A stretch of DNA of 64,000 nucleotides, from assembly GCF_002917885.1 (NCBI RefSeq), contig NZ_PQNY01000004.1:124001-188000 (forward strand), given 5' to 3'. The position numbers were made by a program, and so were the translations under genes. Origin of the DNA: Flavobacterium croceum DSM 17960 (GTDB lineage: Bacteria > Bacteroidota > Bacteroidia > Flavobacteriales > Flavobacteriaceae). Below, piece after piece: positions 46,401-54,667 of the stretch. The notes below the pieces were generated by a model that was given only the letters and a program-made list of their open reading frames with translations, ran no database searches and had not been told where the DNA came from. Position 1 is the first letter of the stretch, and the number at the start of each line of letters is the position of its first letter.

Positions 46401-47264
46401 TATACCGTTTGAATATGTATATAGCTTAACCACCCTGTTTGTACCTGTAGGGTTATTAATTTCTACATTTCCGAAATTTAATTTTCCCGAACCTACATAG
46501 TTATAAATATAAAATCCACTTGTACTTCCTCCTGCGTCAGCAGAAACACCATCTCCAAACTTTAGAGTATGATTTGTAGAAACTTCTGAAGAAACAGAAG
46601 TACTATAATAAATAGAATAATGACTTGTTGAAGTAGAAGCAGGTGGATCTAACAATACTAAAGAACCTCCTGTCCAATTTACCCCGTTTGAAGATGTAAT
46701 ATTTAGTGTGTATTGAGAACTTGTTGTACTCGTAGCTGTAGCTCCCCCATTATTTGGATCTACAGTTATTGTACCTCCACTTTGATTAAAAAAACCAGAA
46801 GTAAAACTCAAATAACCGTCAATATTTACATTCCCTCCTGAAACGTTTAAGGTTCCTCCATTTATCAACAAACTTGAACTTTTTTGACTAGCAATTTGCA
46901 CTGTCAAAGTGTTTGCCGAAACCGTTAAACTACCCGAAGTAATGGTAAGTTGTCGTACAGTTGTACTGGCTGACATTGTCATAACCGCATTATTCTGTAC
47001 CACAAAATTATCTGCATTACTTATGGTAGCAGGTGCCGTACCCGTACCATCTGTAGCTGTTCCCCACGAATTTACATCAGAAAAGTCGGTAGCCGTACTT
47101 TTTGAATAATACGTGGTTTGAGCATAACTCATAGAAAAGAAACTTCCAACAACAATAAGCATCATCAAGCACCATCGAAATAGTGTTCCTGTTACTTTTA
47201 TTTCTGAAGAACTTTTCTCGGAAGAAAACATAGTTTTTCTTCCAAAATTGTAATAATTCATCAT
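40494..47264 (-). CDS. Giant T9SS-exported repeat protein (adhesin-like)
   Basis: A 2256-residue surface or secreted protein. A long-n-region signal peptide ends near SMSYAQ (residue 49). Residues 50-about 1130 are two related beta-rich modules with repeated NGGTLNVSGGNVNI-type strands, probably beta-helical. Ig-like domains with GTTYYAxQTVNGCES-type ends follow, interrupted by a MAM/cleaved-adhesin-like domain (about 1545-1710, from ENFNGATNNW). Two near-identical 81-residue repeats lie at about 1779-1940, and a T9SS type A sorting domain (from YYPNPVIDN, about 2180) ends the protein. The composition is rich in Ser, Thr, Ala and Gly. Such proteins serve adhesion or gliding in flavobacteria. 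Confidence 0.9.
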   Translation of the reverse strand: MMNYYNFGRKTMFSSEKSSSEIKVTGTLFRWCLMMLIVVGSFFSMSYAQTTYYSKSTATDFSDVNSWGTATDGTGTAPATISNADNFVVQNNAVMTMSASTTVRQLTITSGSLTVSANTLTVQIASQKSSSLLINGGTLNVSGGNVNIDGYLSFTSGFFNQSGGTITVDPNNGGATATSTTSSQYTLNITSSNGVNWTGGSLVLLDPPASTSTSHYSIYYSTSVSSEVSTNHTLKFGDGVSADAGGSTSGFYIYNYVGSGKLNFGNVEINNPTGTNRVVKLYTYSNGIKGNLVITAGELDQNSIGLFVGGNIINNGTHTASSTLTFAMPLGTSSVVNTVAQTVSGSGVFRNLTTSPTANFNAITINNSSAGGVTFAGYNNIASQPANSVSVSGTLTFTSGRISTSGSAKFILGVSTPSAGTLSYTSGGFTSGTTFGRWFTATGTGSSFTAGADVTSATSRYPFVDANNQLRSAWIERVSPTAAAGILGVTYSNISGTTTGTYTDGATILDTKANDTWAVSVIQGTPTAATSFKIQMQAPGIFGGALLNASTRVLKATSNTFVGTHEAGTTTPGGHRITLTAADLTAEPFSLAINAVDIPFASVATGDWNVATTWNKGTVPTCSDPVTIASGHTVTVNSAANVAKNLTINSGATLAVTSGDLTVGCTLNNNPLTNNGTLTVSGGVLNINGNLMNNAGSTFNQSGGNINVDGSDGTTANSVATGTPLVRVTATAVSNLNLTGGTLTIVDPHYGTSTSDYALSISQGGGYNSASANHTVKFGNGVSTTAGGHTNGFYVYLFPGSYYYGLGNVTVDALTGTNRFVKTTSTVSIAGNLTITTGEYQLASTHYIAGNITNAGTLTSTSTLNLSGFNGSASIPSTTAQTISGSGVFQNLSTASTASLTSLTINNSNATGVTLSVPLSVSGTLTLTQGLINTSSTSLLTLGTATAAGTLSGGSATAYVKGPFARTIASANANTNYILYPVGKAAYAPISLAPTTTAVTNMKAEAFDSNTGTTDASITSLSTTRRWEAPLVSGTITDINVKLGDAGITATNIPVQAPTASGQYTNSFGSVATYTAGTPNTTQSNTVVLAANYTGFLSYALSNACSGTPTPGNTISSANAICLGSTVTLSLQNTTPGTGVTYQWQSSPDGTSYTDIPSATATTYVVTPTDMTYYQCKVTCAAGPSTGISTPVQITFSNQVTGTTPASRCGSGTVTLGATGSTGSTVKWYDAATGGVALASGNSFTTPTIAATTTYYAAAETVSINNTTLGSTAALSSTFTTSSTNGGMVFNTTVPNVQINSADIYVSGTGDMTFALRTSAGTDIATTTIVGVVGSSTALTTVTFPSSFVIPNPGNGYYLICTSKGASQTWYYQTGSYPYSTAGVSITGGYGWSSTTTYSTDLRCIHKINFQIPLACSSSRVPVVATVTPPPAFALSASTATICAGSTSTAITVATGASDYDTYSWSPATGVSGNATTGWTFNPTATTTYILTASQSAGNLCSTTATVTVTVNPVPSAITITPATGSVCVNNIQQLSATGGTISNVSILTENFNGATNNWNAVNNSTGGTPANSAWTLRANNYVYSSTTFTSNDASQFYMTNGDSQGSGGTNSTLLESPSFSTVNFTDATLSFYQYYRVNSGNAKVQYTIDGTTWNDLATYTATDGTATGFVQKTIALPAAALNQSSVKVRFNYSDTYGWYWAVDNVSISGTQTTSLTWSPTTNLYTDATATTAYTAGSSATSVYFKSNTAGGPTTYTVTATSPLGCTTTATVNVTVNALPTVVTVAPAAVCLPGTVNLTAASVTTGSDAGLTFTYFTDAAATTALATPSAVATSGTYYIKGTNANGCSSIASVVVTINPLPTVVTVAPAAVCAPATVDLTASSVTTGSDAGLTFTYFTDAAATTALATPSAVTTSGTYYIKGTNANGCSSVASVVVTVNTTAAPTGTASQTFCGSANLSQLQVTGTGIRWYSAATAGTEYPSALWSSIGLVNGTTYYASQTVNGCESTTRFAVTAVVNAVPSAPNASAQSFCNVATVANLVPNGANFMWYSSATGGTALSSTDALATGTYYVSQVNNGCESTRTSVSVTINTTVAPTGSASQSFTVNSLSEATIASIVVNGTNLVWYPTQADAVAGTNAIPTTTQLVSGTTYFVTQTVNGCTSAPFPVTVTVTLGTAENVIKDLKYYPNPVIDNLFIENSQNISKIEVYNINGQVLKNNTNNDVNATVDFSMYPTGTYFVKVSADNGTQTIKVVKK
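41450..41935 (-). repeat. Tandem 243-bp repeat inside the giant T9SS protein gene
   Basis: Two head-to-tail copies of a 243-bp unit encode 81 residues each (beginning LPTVVTVAPAAVC and ending GTNANGCSS-ASVVVT). Equivalent points lie at 41681 and 41924. The copies differ at only a few residues (for example CLPGTVNLTAA against CAPATVDLTAS), which indicates a recent duplication or gene conversion. Confidence 0.9.
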
Positions 47265-47288
47265 AAATTAAAAATTTTTAATAGCTAA

Positions 47289-47320
47289 CAAATATATAGT
47301 ATTATTTTAGAATATTACAA
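47289..47320 (-). promoter_or_regulatory. Promoter of the giant T9SS protein gene
   Basis: On the minus strand TTG (plus CAA, 47318-47320) is followed after 21 bp by TATATTTG (47296-47289), an exact TAnnTTTG. Transcription would start near 47284, giving a 20-nt leader. Confidence 0.6.
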
Positions 47321-47377
47321 TTTTAAAGCCTTAATTAATTCTACACAGTATTTTTTTTCTTAATAGGATATAAATTT

Positions 47378-48157
47378 CTAAATAATAAGCAAATAGTACC
47401 AAAACAATGGCGCAGATTCTATTATAAAATACAGAACATAATAGTTGTATTTTTTATAAAAACTCAAAGCAAACAAGCAAACAAAACCACACATCAAGCA
47501 AGCAATCACAATAGATTTTGCAGTATATACTTTAAATAAAAAACAGAAGCCGTACAACAATAACAATAAAACAAACAACAAAACTGCCAACCATTTGGTC
47601 TTTAGTATGCCAACACGCAACGGAATTGTTTTAATAGAATTTTGATCAAACTCTAAATCATTCATCTCAAAAGGAAGCATCAAAAGAATTACAAACAAAA
47701 AGCGTAAAACAAAATCTACGAGTAGCTGAAAACCCTTAATAGCAGAACTCTCCAAAGGTATATACACTGTTACACAACTTACTACAAACGAAAGCCATGT
47801 TATTTTCAAGACGCCATTTACTCTAATTTTCGGATACAAAAAAACCAACACAACCACACTAACCAGAAGAGAGAATGGTTTAAAAAGTAATTTATAACAA
47901 AAAAAAGGCAATATAAAAATGGCTATAGCTGTTATCGTAAAAATACTTTTAAGAAGTCGATTTTGATTTTTAATACCAAAAAACAAACGACTGTATTTCA
48001 AAAAATTATAACAAATTAAAGTGCCTAAAAAAAGAATCACCACATAATTACTATCTACAACAATAGAAAAATTATGATATGTAATTAATGCAAAAAATAC
48101 CATTGCAAAACCTACATGTATAGAACTTTTTATATACAATTTAAAGAGAAAATCCAT
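47378..48157 (-). CDS. UbiA-like prenyltransferase-fold membrane protein
   Basis: A 259-residue protein with about eight hydrophobic helices. MNDLEFDQNSIKTIPLRVG (about 173-191) resembles the second aspartate motif (DxxxD) and the following TLPVRLG of UbiA/MenA prenyltransferases. The first motif (NDxxDxxxD) is not visible; its place holds YNFLKYSRLFFG. It may therefore be an inactive or specialised member. It is in the same direction as the giant gene but 113 bp upstream of it, and that gene has its own promoter. Confidence 0.65.
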   Translation of the reverse strand: MDFLFKLYIKSSIHVGFAMVFFALITYHNFSIVVDSNYVVILFLGTLICYNFLKYSRLFFGIKNQNRLLKSIFTITAIAIFILPFFCYKLLFKPFSLLVSVVVLVFLYPKIRVNGVLKITWLSFVVSCVTVYIPLESSAIKGFQLLVDFVLRFLFVILLMLPFEMNDLEFDQNSIKTIPLRVGILKTKWLAVLLFVLLLLLYGFCFLFKVYTAKSIVIACLMCGFVCLFALSFYKKYNYYVLYFIIESAPLFWYYLLII

Positions 48158-48255
48158 AAAGCAAATCTAACATATTATCAAATAAATATGATATATCTAT
48201 GCCAAATACTCAAAAATAACCTGCTGTTTTAACCTAAAAATAGAATATTAATAAT

Positions 48256-48263
48256 TACATTTG
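48256..48263 (+). promoter_or_regulatory. -7 promoter box of gcvP (TACATTTG)
   Basis: Exact TAnnTTTG match 59 bp before the gcvP ATG, giving a leader of about 53 nt. No clear TTTG is found at the -33 position. Confidence 0.45.
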
Positions 48264-48321
48264 TTACCAAATTTTTTGAAACTAAACTACATAAACTAAA
48301 CTTTTTAAGAAAGCATATCAA

Positions 48322-51165
48322 ATGAATACACATCTTTTTTCTGCAAGACATATTGGTACACGAGAAGCCGATTTACAACACATGTTACAAACCATTGGCG
48401 CATCAACTTTAGACCAATTAATTTATGAAACTATTCCCGATGATATTAAATTAAAAAACAGTCTAGATCTTGAACCTGCTTTGTCTGAATATGAGTTTTT
48501 AAACCACATTCAAGAATTAGGAAACAAAAACAAAATATACAAAACCTATATTGGTTTAGGATACCATCCAACGATTGTTCCTGCAGTAATTCAAAGAAAT
48601 ATTTTTGAAAACCCAGGTTGGTATACTGCCTACACCCCTTACCAAGCAGAAATTGCTCAAGGTCGTTTGGAGGCTATTTTAAATTTTCAAACCATGGTTA
48701 TTGAACTTACGGGTATGGAAATCGCCAATGCTTCTCTATTAGATGAAGGTACTGCTGCTGCAGAGGCAATGGCATTATTATTTGATGTTCGCTCTCGTGA
48801 TAAGAAAAAAAACAATGCTGTTAAATTTTTTGTATCTGAAGACATTTTACCTCAAACACTTTCTGTACTACAAACACGTGCTACTCCAAAAGGAATAGAA
48901 TTGGTGGTTGGAAATCATGAAACATTTGATTTTTCAGAAGATTATTTTGGGGCTATTTTACAATACCCTGCAAAATTTGGTCAAGTAAACGACTATTCGA
49001 GTTTTGTAGCAAAAGCTCATGAGAAAGAAATAAAAGTTGCGGTAGCTTCCGATATTTTATCGTTAGTAAAATTAACTCCGCCAGGAGAATTTGGTGCCGA
49101 TGTTGTGGTAGGAACAACGCAACGTTTTGGTATTCCTATGGGATATGGTGGACCTCATGCCGCATTTTTTGCAACAAAAGAAGAGTATAAACGCTCTATG
49201 CCTGGAAGAATTATTGGTGTTACTATAGATGCTAATGGAAACCGTGCTTTAAGAATGGCACTTGGAACTCGTGAACAACATATAAAACGTGAAAAAGCCA
49301 CTTCAAACATTTGTACAGCTCAAGTTTTATTGGCTGTTATGGCCGGAATGTATGCTGTTTATCATGGACCAAAAGGTTTGCAATACATTGCAAATAAAGT
49401 TCATGCCTCGGCGGTAACTTTAGCAGATGCTTTGAATAAATTGGGGGTTTACAATCTAAATAGTTCTTTCTTTGATACCATTTCTGTAAAAACAGATGCT
49501 TTAAAAGTAAAAGCAATTGCCGAAAAACACGAAGTAAATTTCTATTATATTGATAACGAAACTATTTCAATTTCTGTAAACGAAACAACTTCGATTTCAG
49601 ATTTAAATCAAATTATTTCGATTTTTGCGGAAGCAACAGGAAAAGAGAATGTGGCAATTAGTCAATTAGCCAACGATTCAATGGTTCCTGAAAGTTTACT
49701 TAGAAAATCTACATTCTTAACGCATGAAGTGTTTAATAGTCATCATTCTGAAAGCCAGTTGATGCGCTACATCAAAAAACTAGAACGCAAAGATTTATCG
49801 CTAAATCATTCGATGATTTCTTTAGGTTCTTGTACCATGAAACTCAATGCAGCTGCCGAAATGCTTCCTTTATCTATGCCAAACTGGAATAGCATTCATC
49901 CTTTTGCACCACTAGAGCAAGCCGAAGGTTATCAAATTATGCTTAAAAAATTAGAGCATCAACTCAACATAATTACAGGTTGTCAAGGCACAACTTTGCA
50001 ACCCAATTCGGGTGCACAAGGCGAATATGCTGGTTTAATGACCATACGTGCTTATCATAATTCTCGTGGAGATCATCATAGAAACGTATGTCTTATACCT
50101 GCTTCGGCACACGGTACCAATCCTGCTTCAGCGGCGATGGCAGGTATGCAAATTATTGTAACAAAAACTACCGCCGAAGGCAATATAGATGTAGCCGATT
50201 TAAAAGAAAAAGCTTTGGCAAACAAAGACAACTTGTCTTGCCTTATGGTTACCTACCCTTCTACACACGGAGTATTTGAAAGCGCTATTCGCGAAATAAC
50301 TCAAATCATTCACGACAATGGAGGTTTGGTTTATATGGATGGAGCCAATATGAATGCGCAAGTTGGTTTAACAAACCCTGCCACTATTGGCGCAGATGTT
50401 TGCCATTTAAATTTACACAAAACATTTGCCATACCGCATGGTGGTGGTGGACCTGGAGTAGGCCCAATTTGTGTTAATGAAAAATTAGTGCCTTTTTTAC
50501 CAACAAACCCTATTATAACTACAGGAGGAGACAAAGCCATTACAGCTATTTCATCTGCACCTTATGGCTCTGCATTGGTATGTTTAATTTCGTATGCATA
50601 TATTACCATGATGGGCGCCGAAGGCCTTACCAACGCTACCAAATATGCCATACTAAACGCCAACTATATGAAAGCACGTTTAGAAAACCACTACCCTATT
50701 TTGTATACGGGTGAATGTGGAAGAGCGGCACACGAAATGATTTTGGATTGTAGAGCGTTTAAACAAAAAGGTATTGAAGTTACTGATATTGCAAAACGAT
50801 TGATGGATTATGGTTTTCATGCACCAACCGTGTCTTTCCCTGTAGCAGGCACTTTAATGATTGAACCTACAGAAAGTGAAGATTTGGCCGAACTTGACCG
50901 TTTTTGTGATGCATTAATTTCGGTAAGAAAAGAAATTGAAGCAACAAGCCAAGAAGATACCAACAACATCTTGCATAATGCTCCTCATACACTTGCTATG
51001 ATAACGAGTGATACGTGGGATTTTCCTTATTCTAGAACACAAGCAGCGTATCCTTTAGAATACATAAAAGAGAATAAGTTTTGGCCAAGTGTACGTCGTG
51101 TAGACGATGCTTATGGCGATAGAAACTTAGTATGTAGTTGTGCTCCTATCGAGGCATATATGTAA
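48322..51165 (+). CDS. gcvP: Glycine dehydrogenase (aminomethyl-transferring), P-protein
   Basis: The P-protein decarboxylates glycine on pyridoxal phosphate and passes the aminomethyl group to the lipoyl arm of the H-protein, the first step of glycine cleavage. The 947-residue protein is the fused (alpha plus beta) form. It has the start [12 protein letters not shown], the PLP lysine in [18 protein letters not shown] (Lys700) and [18 protein letters not shown] at the end. GcvH and GcvT genes are not adjacent, which is common in Bacteroidota. Confidence 0.98.
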   Translation: MNTHLFSARHIGTREADLQHMLQTIGASTLDQLIYETIPDDIKLKNSLDLEPALSEYEFLNHIQELGNKNKIYKTYIGLGYHPTIVPAVIQRNIFENPGWYTAYTPYQAEIAQGRLEAILNFQTMVIELTGMEIANASLLDEGTAAAEAMALLFDVRSRDKKKNNAVKFFVSEDILPQTLSVLQTRATPKGIELVVGNHETFDFSEDYFGAILQYPAKFGQVNDYSSFVAKAHEKEIKVAVASDILSLVKLTPPGEFGADVVVGTTQRFGIPMGYGGPHAAFFATKEEYKRSMPGRIIGVTIDANGNRALRMALGTREQHIKREKATSNICTAQVLLAVMAGMYAVYHGPKGLQYIANKVHASAVTLADALNKLGVYNLNSSFFDTISVKTDALKVKAIAEKHEVNFYYIDNETISISVNETTSISDLNQIISIFAEATGKENVAISQLANDSMVPESLLRKSTFLTHEVFNSHHSESQLMRYIKKLERKDLSLNHSMISLGSCTMKLNAAAEMLPLSMPNWNSIHPFAPLEQAEGYQIMLKKLEHQLNIITGCQGTTLQPNSGAQGEYAGLMTIRAYHNSRGDHHRNVCLIPASAHGTNPASAAMAGMQIIVTKTTAEGNIDVADLKEKALANKDNLSCLMVTYPSTHGVFESAIREITQIIHDNGGLVYMDGANMNAQVGLTNPATIGADVCHLNLHKTFAIPHGGGGPGVGPICVNEKLVPFLPTNPIITTGGDKAITAISSAPYGSALVCLISYAYITMMGAEGLTNATKYAILNANYMKARLENHYPILYTGECGRAAHEMILDCRAFKQKGIEVTDIAKRLMDYGFHAPTVSFPVAGTLMIEPTESEDLAELDRFCDALISVRKEIEATSQEDTNNILHNAPHTLAMITSDTWDFPYSRTQAAYPLEYIKENKFWPSVRRVDDAYGDRNLVCSCAPIEAYM

Positions 51166-51184
51166 TATTGTACAACCGTATTAA

Positions 51185-51230
51185 AAAGTTAAGGTTTCAA
51201 ATTAATTTTGAAACCTTAGCTTTTTCTTTT
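51185..51230. terminator. Bidirectional terminator between gcvP and the response-regulator gene
   Basis: A 16-bp stem (51185-51200 with 51208-51223, core AAGGTTTCAA/TTGAAACCTT, one G-U pair) with a 7-nt loop is followed by TTCTTTT. It reaches the stop of the convergent response-regulator gene. Confidence 0.85.
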
Positions 51231-51888
51231 ACAAAAATGGCTTTGTTAATTTGTGCTTAAAAGAAAACAAAACCAACCCTACTTTTGATTTGATATTGTA
51301 TTTCTCAAAAATTGACGTCCTGTACACATCAATTGATTTGACCGAAACGCCTATAATTTCTGCCATTTGTTCATAGGTATATTCTTTTTCGTCGCAAACT
51401 AGCTCCAAAAACTTAAATTCTCTTTCAGATAAATTAATTTCTTTTTTATCATTATCTTTTGTTGTTTCGTCGTAATTTCTAATTCGCTTTAATATTTCGG
51501 CAACATTGTTATACCCTATTTTCACTATATTATCTATAGCAAATTTCAAATCGTGAGCGGTACAATTTTTATGCAAAAAACCTCGTGCGCCATAATGGTA
51601 AGCTTGATTGATAATTTGTTCGTCTAAATGCTGGGTAAGCAATAAAACTTTATACTCTTCTTCTCTTTTTTCAAGCTCTTGCAACACTTGTATACCATTC
51701 ATTTTTGGCATAGAATAATCTAGTATGTAAATATCTACTGGTTTTTTTGGTGGTAGTGACTCCATAAACAACTGTCCGCTTTCAAATTCTTCTAGAACTT
51801 CATAGTTACCTAGTTTTTCTAGTAATTCTTTTAATCCTTGACGAACAATTTTGTGGTCGTCTACAATACAAACTGTAGTTTTACTCAT
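51229..51888 (-). CDS. LuxR/NarL-type response regulator
   Basis: A 219-residue response regulator. The receiver domain (1-125) has the acidic pair Asp10-Asp11, the phosphorylation site Asp57 in LDYSMPKMNG and the conserved Lys107 in GFLHKNC. A LuxR-type helix-turn-helix (about 150-212, LSEREFKFLELVCDEKEYTY, GVSVKSIDVYRTSIFEKYNI) follows. Its ATG is 1 bp from the stop of the kinase gene, so the pair is coupled. The palindromic sites upstream of 54166 are its best candidate targets, since NarL-type regulators bind such sites as dimers. Confidence 0.95.
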   Translation of the reverse strand: MSKTTVCIVDDHKIVRQGLKELLEKLGNYEVLEEFESGQLFMESLPPKKPVDIYILDYSMPKMNGIQVLQELEKREEEYKVLLLTQHLDEQIINQAYHYGARGFLHKNCTAHDLKFAIDNIVKIGYNNVAEILKRIRNYDETTKDNDKKEINLSEREFKFLELVCDEKEYTYEQMAEIIGVSVKSIDVYRTSIFEKYNIKSKVGLVLFSFKHKLTKPFL

Positions 51889-51889
51889 G

Positions 51890-52657
51890 CTATTTTTGTG
51901 TTAATTCAACAGTGGTTCCTTTACCTATTGCTGATAGTATTTGAATTTGAAAACCAATAATCGCTGCTCTCGACATCATATTTTGCAAGCCATTGCTTTT
52001 TGATGTATTCAATTCATTTTCTACTGTAAACCCTGTTCCGTTGTCTTGAATTTTTAATAAAAATTTCGATTGATTTTCTACATAAACAAGCACATTTGTT
52101 GCTTGGGCATGTTTAAAAACATTATTAATTGCTTCTTGAAAAACTCTATAGATTACTATTTTTTCGTGGGTAGAAAAAGATATATTTTTAGATAAATTGT
52201 TTTGAAATTGAATGTGAACATTTTTGTATTGATTGATTCTATTGGTTTCAATTTCAATGGCTTTTATCAAATCTTGTTGCGATAGTATTTGATTATTAAG
52301 CGAATGGCTCAACTGCCTAATACTTGTAGACAACTGCAAAACAGAGCTAGAAACCAAATTGATATTATTTTCCAAATTTGGATAATCTAGCTTTAAATGC
52401 TCCAACTGAAAATTAATATACGTGAGTTGTTGCCCAGCATCATCGTGTAATTCTTGCGACAAATGCTGGAATGTTTGCTCTTGGGTTTCGAGCATCATTT
52501 GATTGAGTTGTACCTGATGATCTATCTCTTTTTGATAAATAATTTGATTGTATTTTTTTATTTTTTGAATGTAAAGTTTAATCAATACGGCACAAAAAAG
52601 TGCTACCAATAAAATTAATAATACACTTATTAGTACACCAAAGGCAATATCACGCAT
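51890..52657 (-). CDS. Sensor histidine kinase (NarX/DesK-type HisKA_3) without an input domain
   Basis: The kinase has one transmembrane helix (about residues 6-30), a short linker, the HisKA_3 dimerisation helix with the phospho-acceptor His in ELHDDAGQQL (His71), and an ATPase domain with N box QEAINNVFKHA, G1 DNGTGF and GLQNMMSRAA. There is no extracellular sensor domain, so the signal may come from the 7-TM protein encoded just upstream. I place the start at the ATG at 52657, which overlaps the upstream stop by 8 bp after an AAAGGAAA-like sequence. An ATG at 52687 would add 10 residues. Confidence 0.92.
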   Translation of the reverse strand: MRDIAFGVLISVLLILLVALFCAVLIKLYIQKIKKYNQIIYQKEIDHQVQLNQMMLETQEQTFQHLSQELHDDAGQQLTYINFQLEHLKLDYPNLENNINLVSSSVLQLSTSIRQLSHSLNNQILSQQDLIKAIEIETNRINQYKNVHIQFQNNLSKNISFSTHEKIVIYRVFQEAINNVFKHAQATNVLVYVENQSKFLLKIQDNGTGFTVENELNTSKSNGLQNMMSRAAIIGFQIQILSAIGKGTTVELTQK

Positions 52658-53291
52658 GTTGTTTCCTTTCTTTAAAAATATAAACATTAAGTAAAGTATA
52701 GTATATAATATTTACAATTACGGCAATAAACGTGTACAAATCTATGTTGTTGTAAACAATAATATTTCGCATATCTGAATCTCTAAAGGCATATATAAAC
52801 GTTAATCCTATAAAAAATACAACAGGTGTAGTTTGTAAAAGGTATTGATTGGTTGTAAAATAATTGAGGTTTTCATTTTTTAAATGATAAAAACTCAATA
52901 CAATAAATGAAACAATATAAAACAAAGCACCTACAACAAAGGTGTAATAATTTAGGCTTTGCTTTTCGATAAAAAATAAATTTGTAAGTGCAAATACAAC
53001 AAAGGCCACTAAAACATAGTGTAAAAAAGAAAATTTTCTATTAAACGTAAACAATATATAAATCCAAAAAAAATGGTGTAGCATAAAATTTATGTTATAT
53101 ATAGTAGTGAAACTTTTGTTTGAATAAATACACATTAGGGTTGAAATATCTGTTAAAAAATTTATCAAGCAGATAATGACCACCCAAACTATTTTTTTGG
53201 TCTTTTTTAAATAAAAAAAACAACTAATTACAAAGGTTATCCAAACTAAATAGGATAGTGGATTAATGTTATTAAAAAAATCTATTGCCAT
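52650..53291 (-). CDS. Seven-helix membrane protein in the two-component operon
   Basis: A 213-residue integral membrane protein with about seven hydrophobic helices spread evenly over residues 10-205 and short loops. It has no recognised enzyme motif. The gene start overlaps the stop of the unknown gene upstream by 1 bp, and its own stop overlaps the kinase start, so all three are made together. It is the most likely input or transducing component for the sensor-less kinase. This is inference from operon structure. Confidence 0.75.
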   Translation of the reverse strand: MAIDFFNNINPLSYLVWITFVISCFFYLKKTKKIVWVVIICLINFLTDISTLMCIYSNKSFTTIYNINFMLHHFFWIYILFTFNRKFSFLHYVLVAFVVFALTNLFFIEKQSLNYYTFVVGALFYIVSFIVLSFYHLKNENLNYFTTNQYLLQTTPVVFFIGLTFIYAFRDSDMRNIIVYNNIDLYTFIAVIVNIIYYTLLNVYIFKERKQHA

Positions 53292-53884
53292 TAAAAAGGT
53301 TTACCTACTCCTTTTGTAGGATTATATATTACGTCATAAACTAATTTGGCAGGTGTAACAATAGCAACATCTAAACCTTGATTAGTTTGAAAATTATGAA
53401 ATTCTAAAAGTAAATCATAAGAATTGTTATTTATAGTAATCAAACTTTTTAAAAAAGGAATTGATAGTAAATAACTCCCCTCAGAAAACAAATCTTGCTC
53501 TACAGATTTTATCACTTCTTTTATTTCTAGTATACTATAACTTTTGTTTGTACTGTTAAACACCATATAATGAGAATAATTTTTATTCTCGATTTCTGTT
53601 TTCAATTCATTACAATGTATTTCAAAAATCATGCTGTTAGCATCAAAAACAGAAGTATCAACACGTATAGAATGAACTTTTTCAATATATCGATACGATT
53701 TATCATAATCAATATCGTCTTTAAATTCATCAAAAAAAAGTAATTTTTCAAAATTTGACAACAGTGAAATATTTACTTCTATATCTTCATACTTGTTGTG
53801 GATAAGCAAATTTTTAAATTTATACAAATTGTGATGCATACATTTTAAAACAACAACTTCATCTGGATCATAATTACTAAACAT
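53291..53884 (-). CDS. Unknown soluble protein, first gene of the two-component operon
   Basis: A 197-residue acidic protein without signal peptide or membrane segment. Predicted structure by eye is mixed alpha/beta. No family recognised. It ends with TPAKLVYDVIYNPTKGVGKPF; its TGA-type stop overlaps the start of the 7-TM gene by one base. Being first in the operon, it may be a modulator of the kinase or share the signal. It reads away from the gene at 54166 across a 281-bp control region. Confidence 0.65.
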   Translation of the reverse strand: MFSNYDPDEVVVLKCMHHNLYKFKNLLIHNKYEDIEVNISLLSNFEKLLFFDEFKDDIDYDKSYRYIEKVHSIRVDTSVFDANSMIFEIHCNELKTEIENKNYSHYMVFNSTNKSYSILEIKEVIKSVEQDLFSEGSYLLSIPFLKSLITINNNSYDLLLEFHNFQTNQGLDVAIVTPAKLVYDVIYNPTKGVGKPF

Positions 53885-53947
53885 GTTTTCAAAATTTTAA
53901 AAGTAAATAACAACGCCAAATTTTGTAATAAAAACCATTTGCATAAC

Positions 53948-53961
53948 TAGGTAAAACCCTA
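53948..53961. promoter_or_regulatory. Palindromic site 1 (TAGGTAAAACCCTA) in the divergent control region
   Basis: A 14-bp near-palindrome of form TAGG(G)T-x-ACCCTA. Two further copies lie at 54044-54059 and 54066-54079. It is 64 bp from the start of the operon at 53884, so it may serve autoregulation of the two-component operon. Confidence 0.5.
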
Positions 53962-54043
53962 ATTGGTTTTGCTTTTTTTCCTATAGGTTAAAAATAAACA
54001 AAAAACCAAGCCATAACACATAAGTACTTTGTTTTTTGGCAAT

Positions 54044-54109
54044 TAGGTAAAATACCCTATAGTGTTAGGGTTTTTCCTAATAGTTTATCATATCATGCCT
54101 TTAGCTTTG
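54044..54109 (+). promoter_or_regulatory. Paired palindromic sites 2 and 3 and -7 box of the gene at 54166
   Basis: TAGGTAAAATACCCTA (54044-54059) and TAGGGTTTTTCCTA (54066-54079) have centres 21 bp apart, two turns of the helix. An exact TAnnTTTG box, TAGCTTTG, follows at 54102-54109, with no TTTG at -33. With a start near 54114 the sites centre at about -41.5 and -62.5, the classic layout for an activator that replaces a weak -33 element. Confidence 0.6.
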
Positions 54110-54165
54110 TTCTAGAAATGTAAACACATGAGCTTAACATTACTAACACTATAATATTAAATACC

Positions 54166-54651
54166 ATGGCTATTACCAATTTAAACAACAATCATTTAAC
54201 CCCAGCACAAGTATTGAGTGCCAAAGACGCTTTAACAGCTTTGGAAACTGCATTAACAATCATAAATATAAATCTCTCGGCAGAAGACCGCCAACGATAT
54301 GGCAGTATTAACGAGCAAAACAAACTATTGGTAAACAAAGTAATGGATTACCATAACAACCAACCCAATTTGCAAACCCCTCATATAGATTGGGTAGAAT
54401 ACAACAATGATTATACAAGCCGAAATAACCTAGAAAGTATGATTGCTCGACTAGAGAGCCTAACTACCCGACTTAAAAATGCTAAAATTTTGCACGATTA
54501 TGATAACTACCAAGCGGCATTGGCAGACTATGCTTATACTACTTTTATGGCGGGCACAGGCACAGTAGGCTATGAAACCAAAATGAACGATTTAAAGCAA
54601 TTTTTTGGAAGAACCAGTTCGGCAAGCCAAAACACACCAACAGAGAACTAA
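54166..54651 (+). CDS. Small helical protein of unknown function facing the two-component operon
   Basis: A 161-residue hydrophilic, mostly helical protein (ALTALETALTIININLSAEDRQRYG, NLESMIARLESLTTRLKN with heptad character) and a disordered Ser/Thr/Gln tail. No signal peptide, membrane segment or known family. It is rich in Asn, Gln and Ala and a little richer in GC than its surroundings. It is the first gene in front of the operator pair at 54044-54079 and lies 211 bp before the TIGR02594 hydrolase gene, with which it may form a functional pair. Confidence 0.7.
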   Translation: MAITNLNNNHLTPAQVLSAKDALTALETALTIININLSAEDRQRYGSINEQNKLLVNKVMDYHNNQPNLQTPHIDWVEYNNDYTSRNNLESMIARLESLTTRLKNAKILHDYDNYQAALADYAYTTFMAGTGTVGYETKMNDLKQFFGRTSSASQNTPTEN

Positions 54652-54667
54652 AAAATATGTTTTTTAC

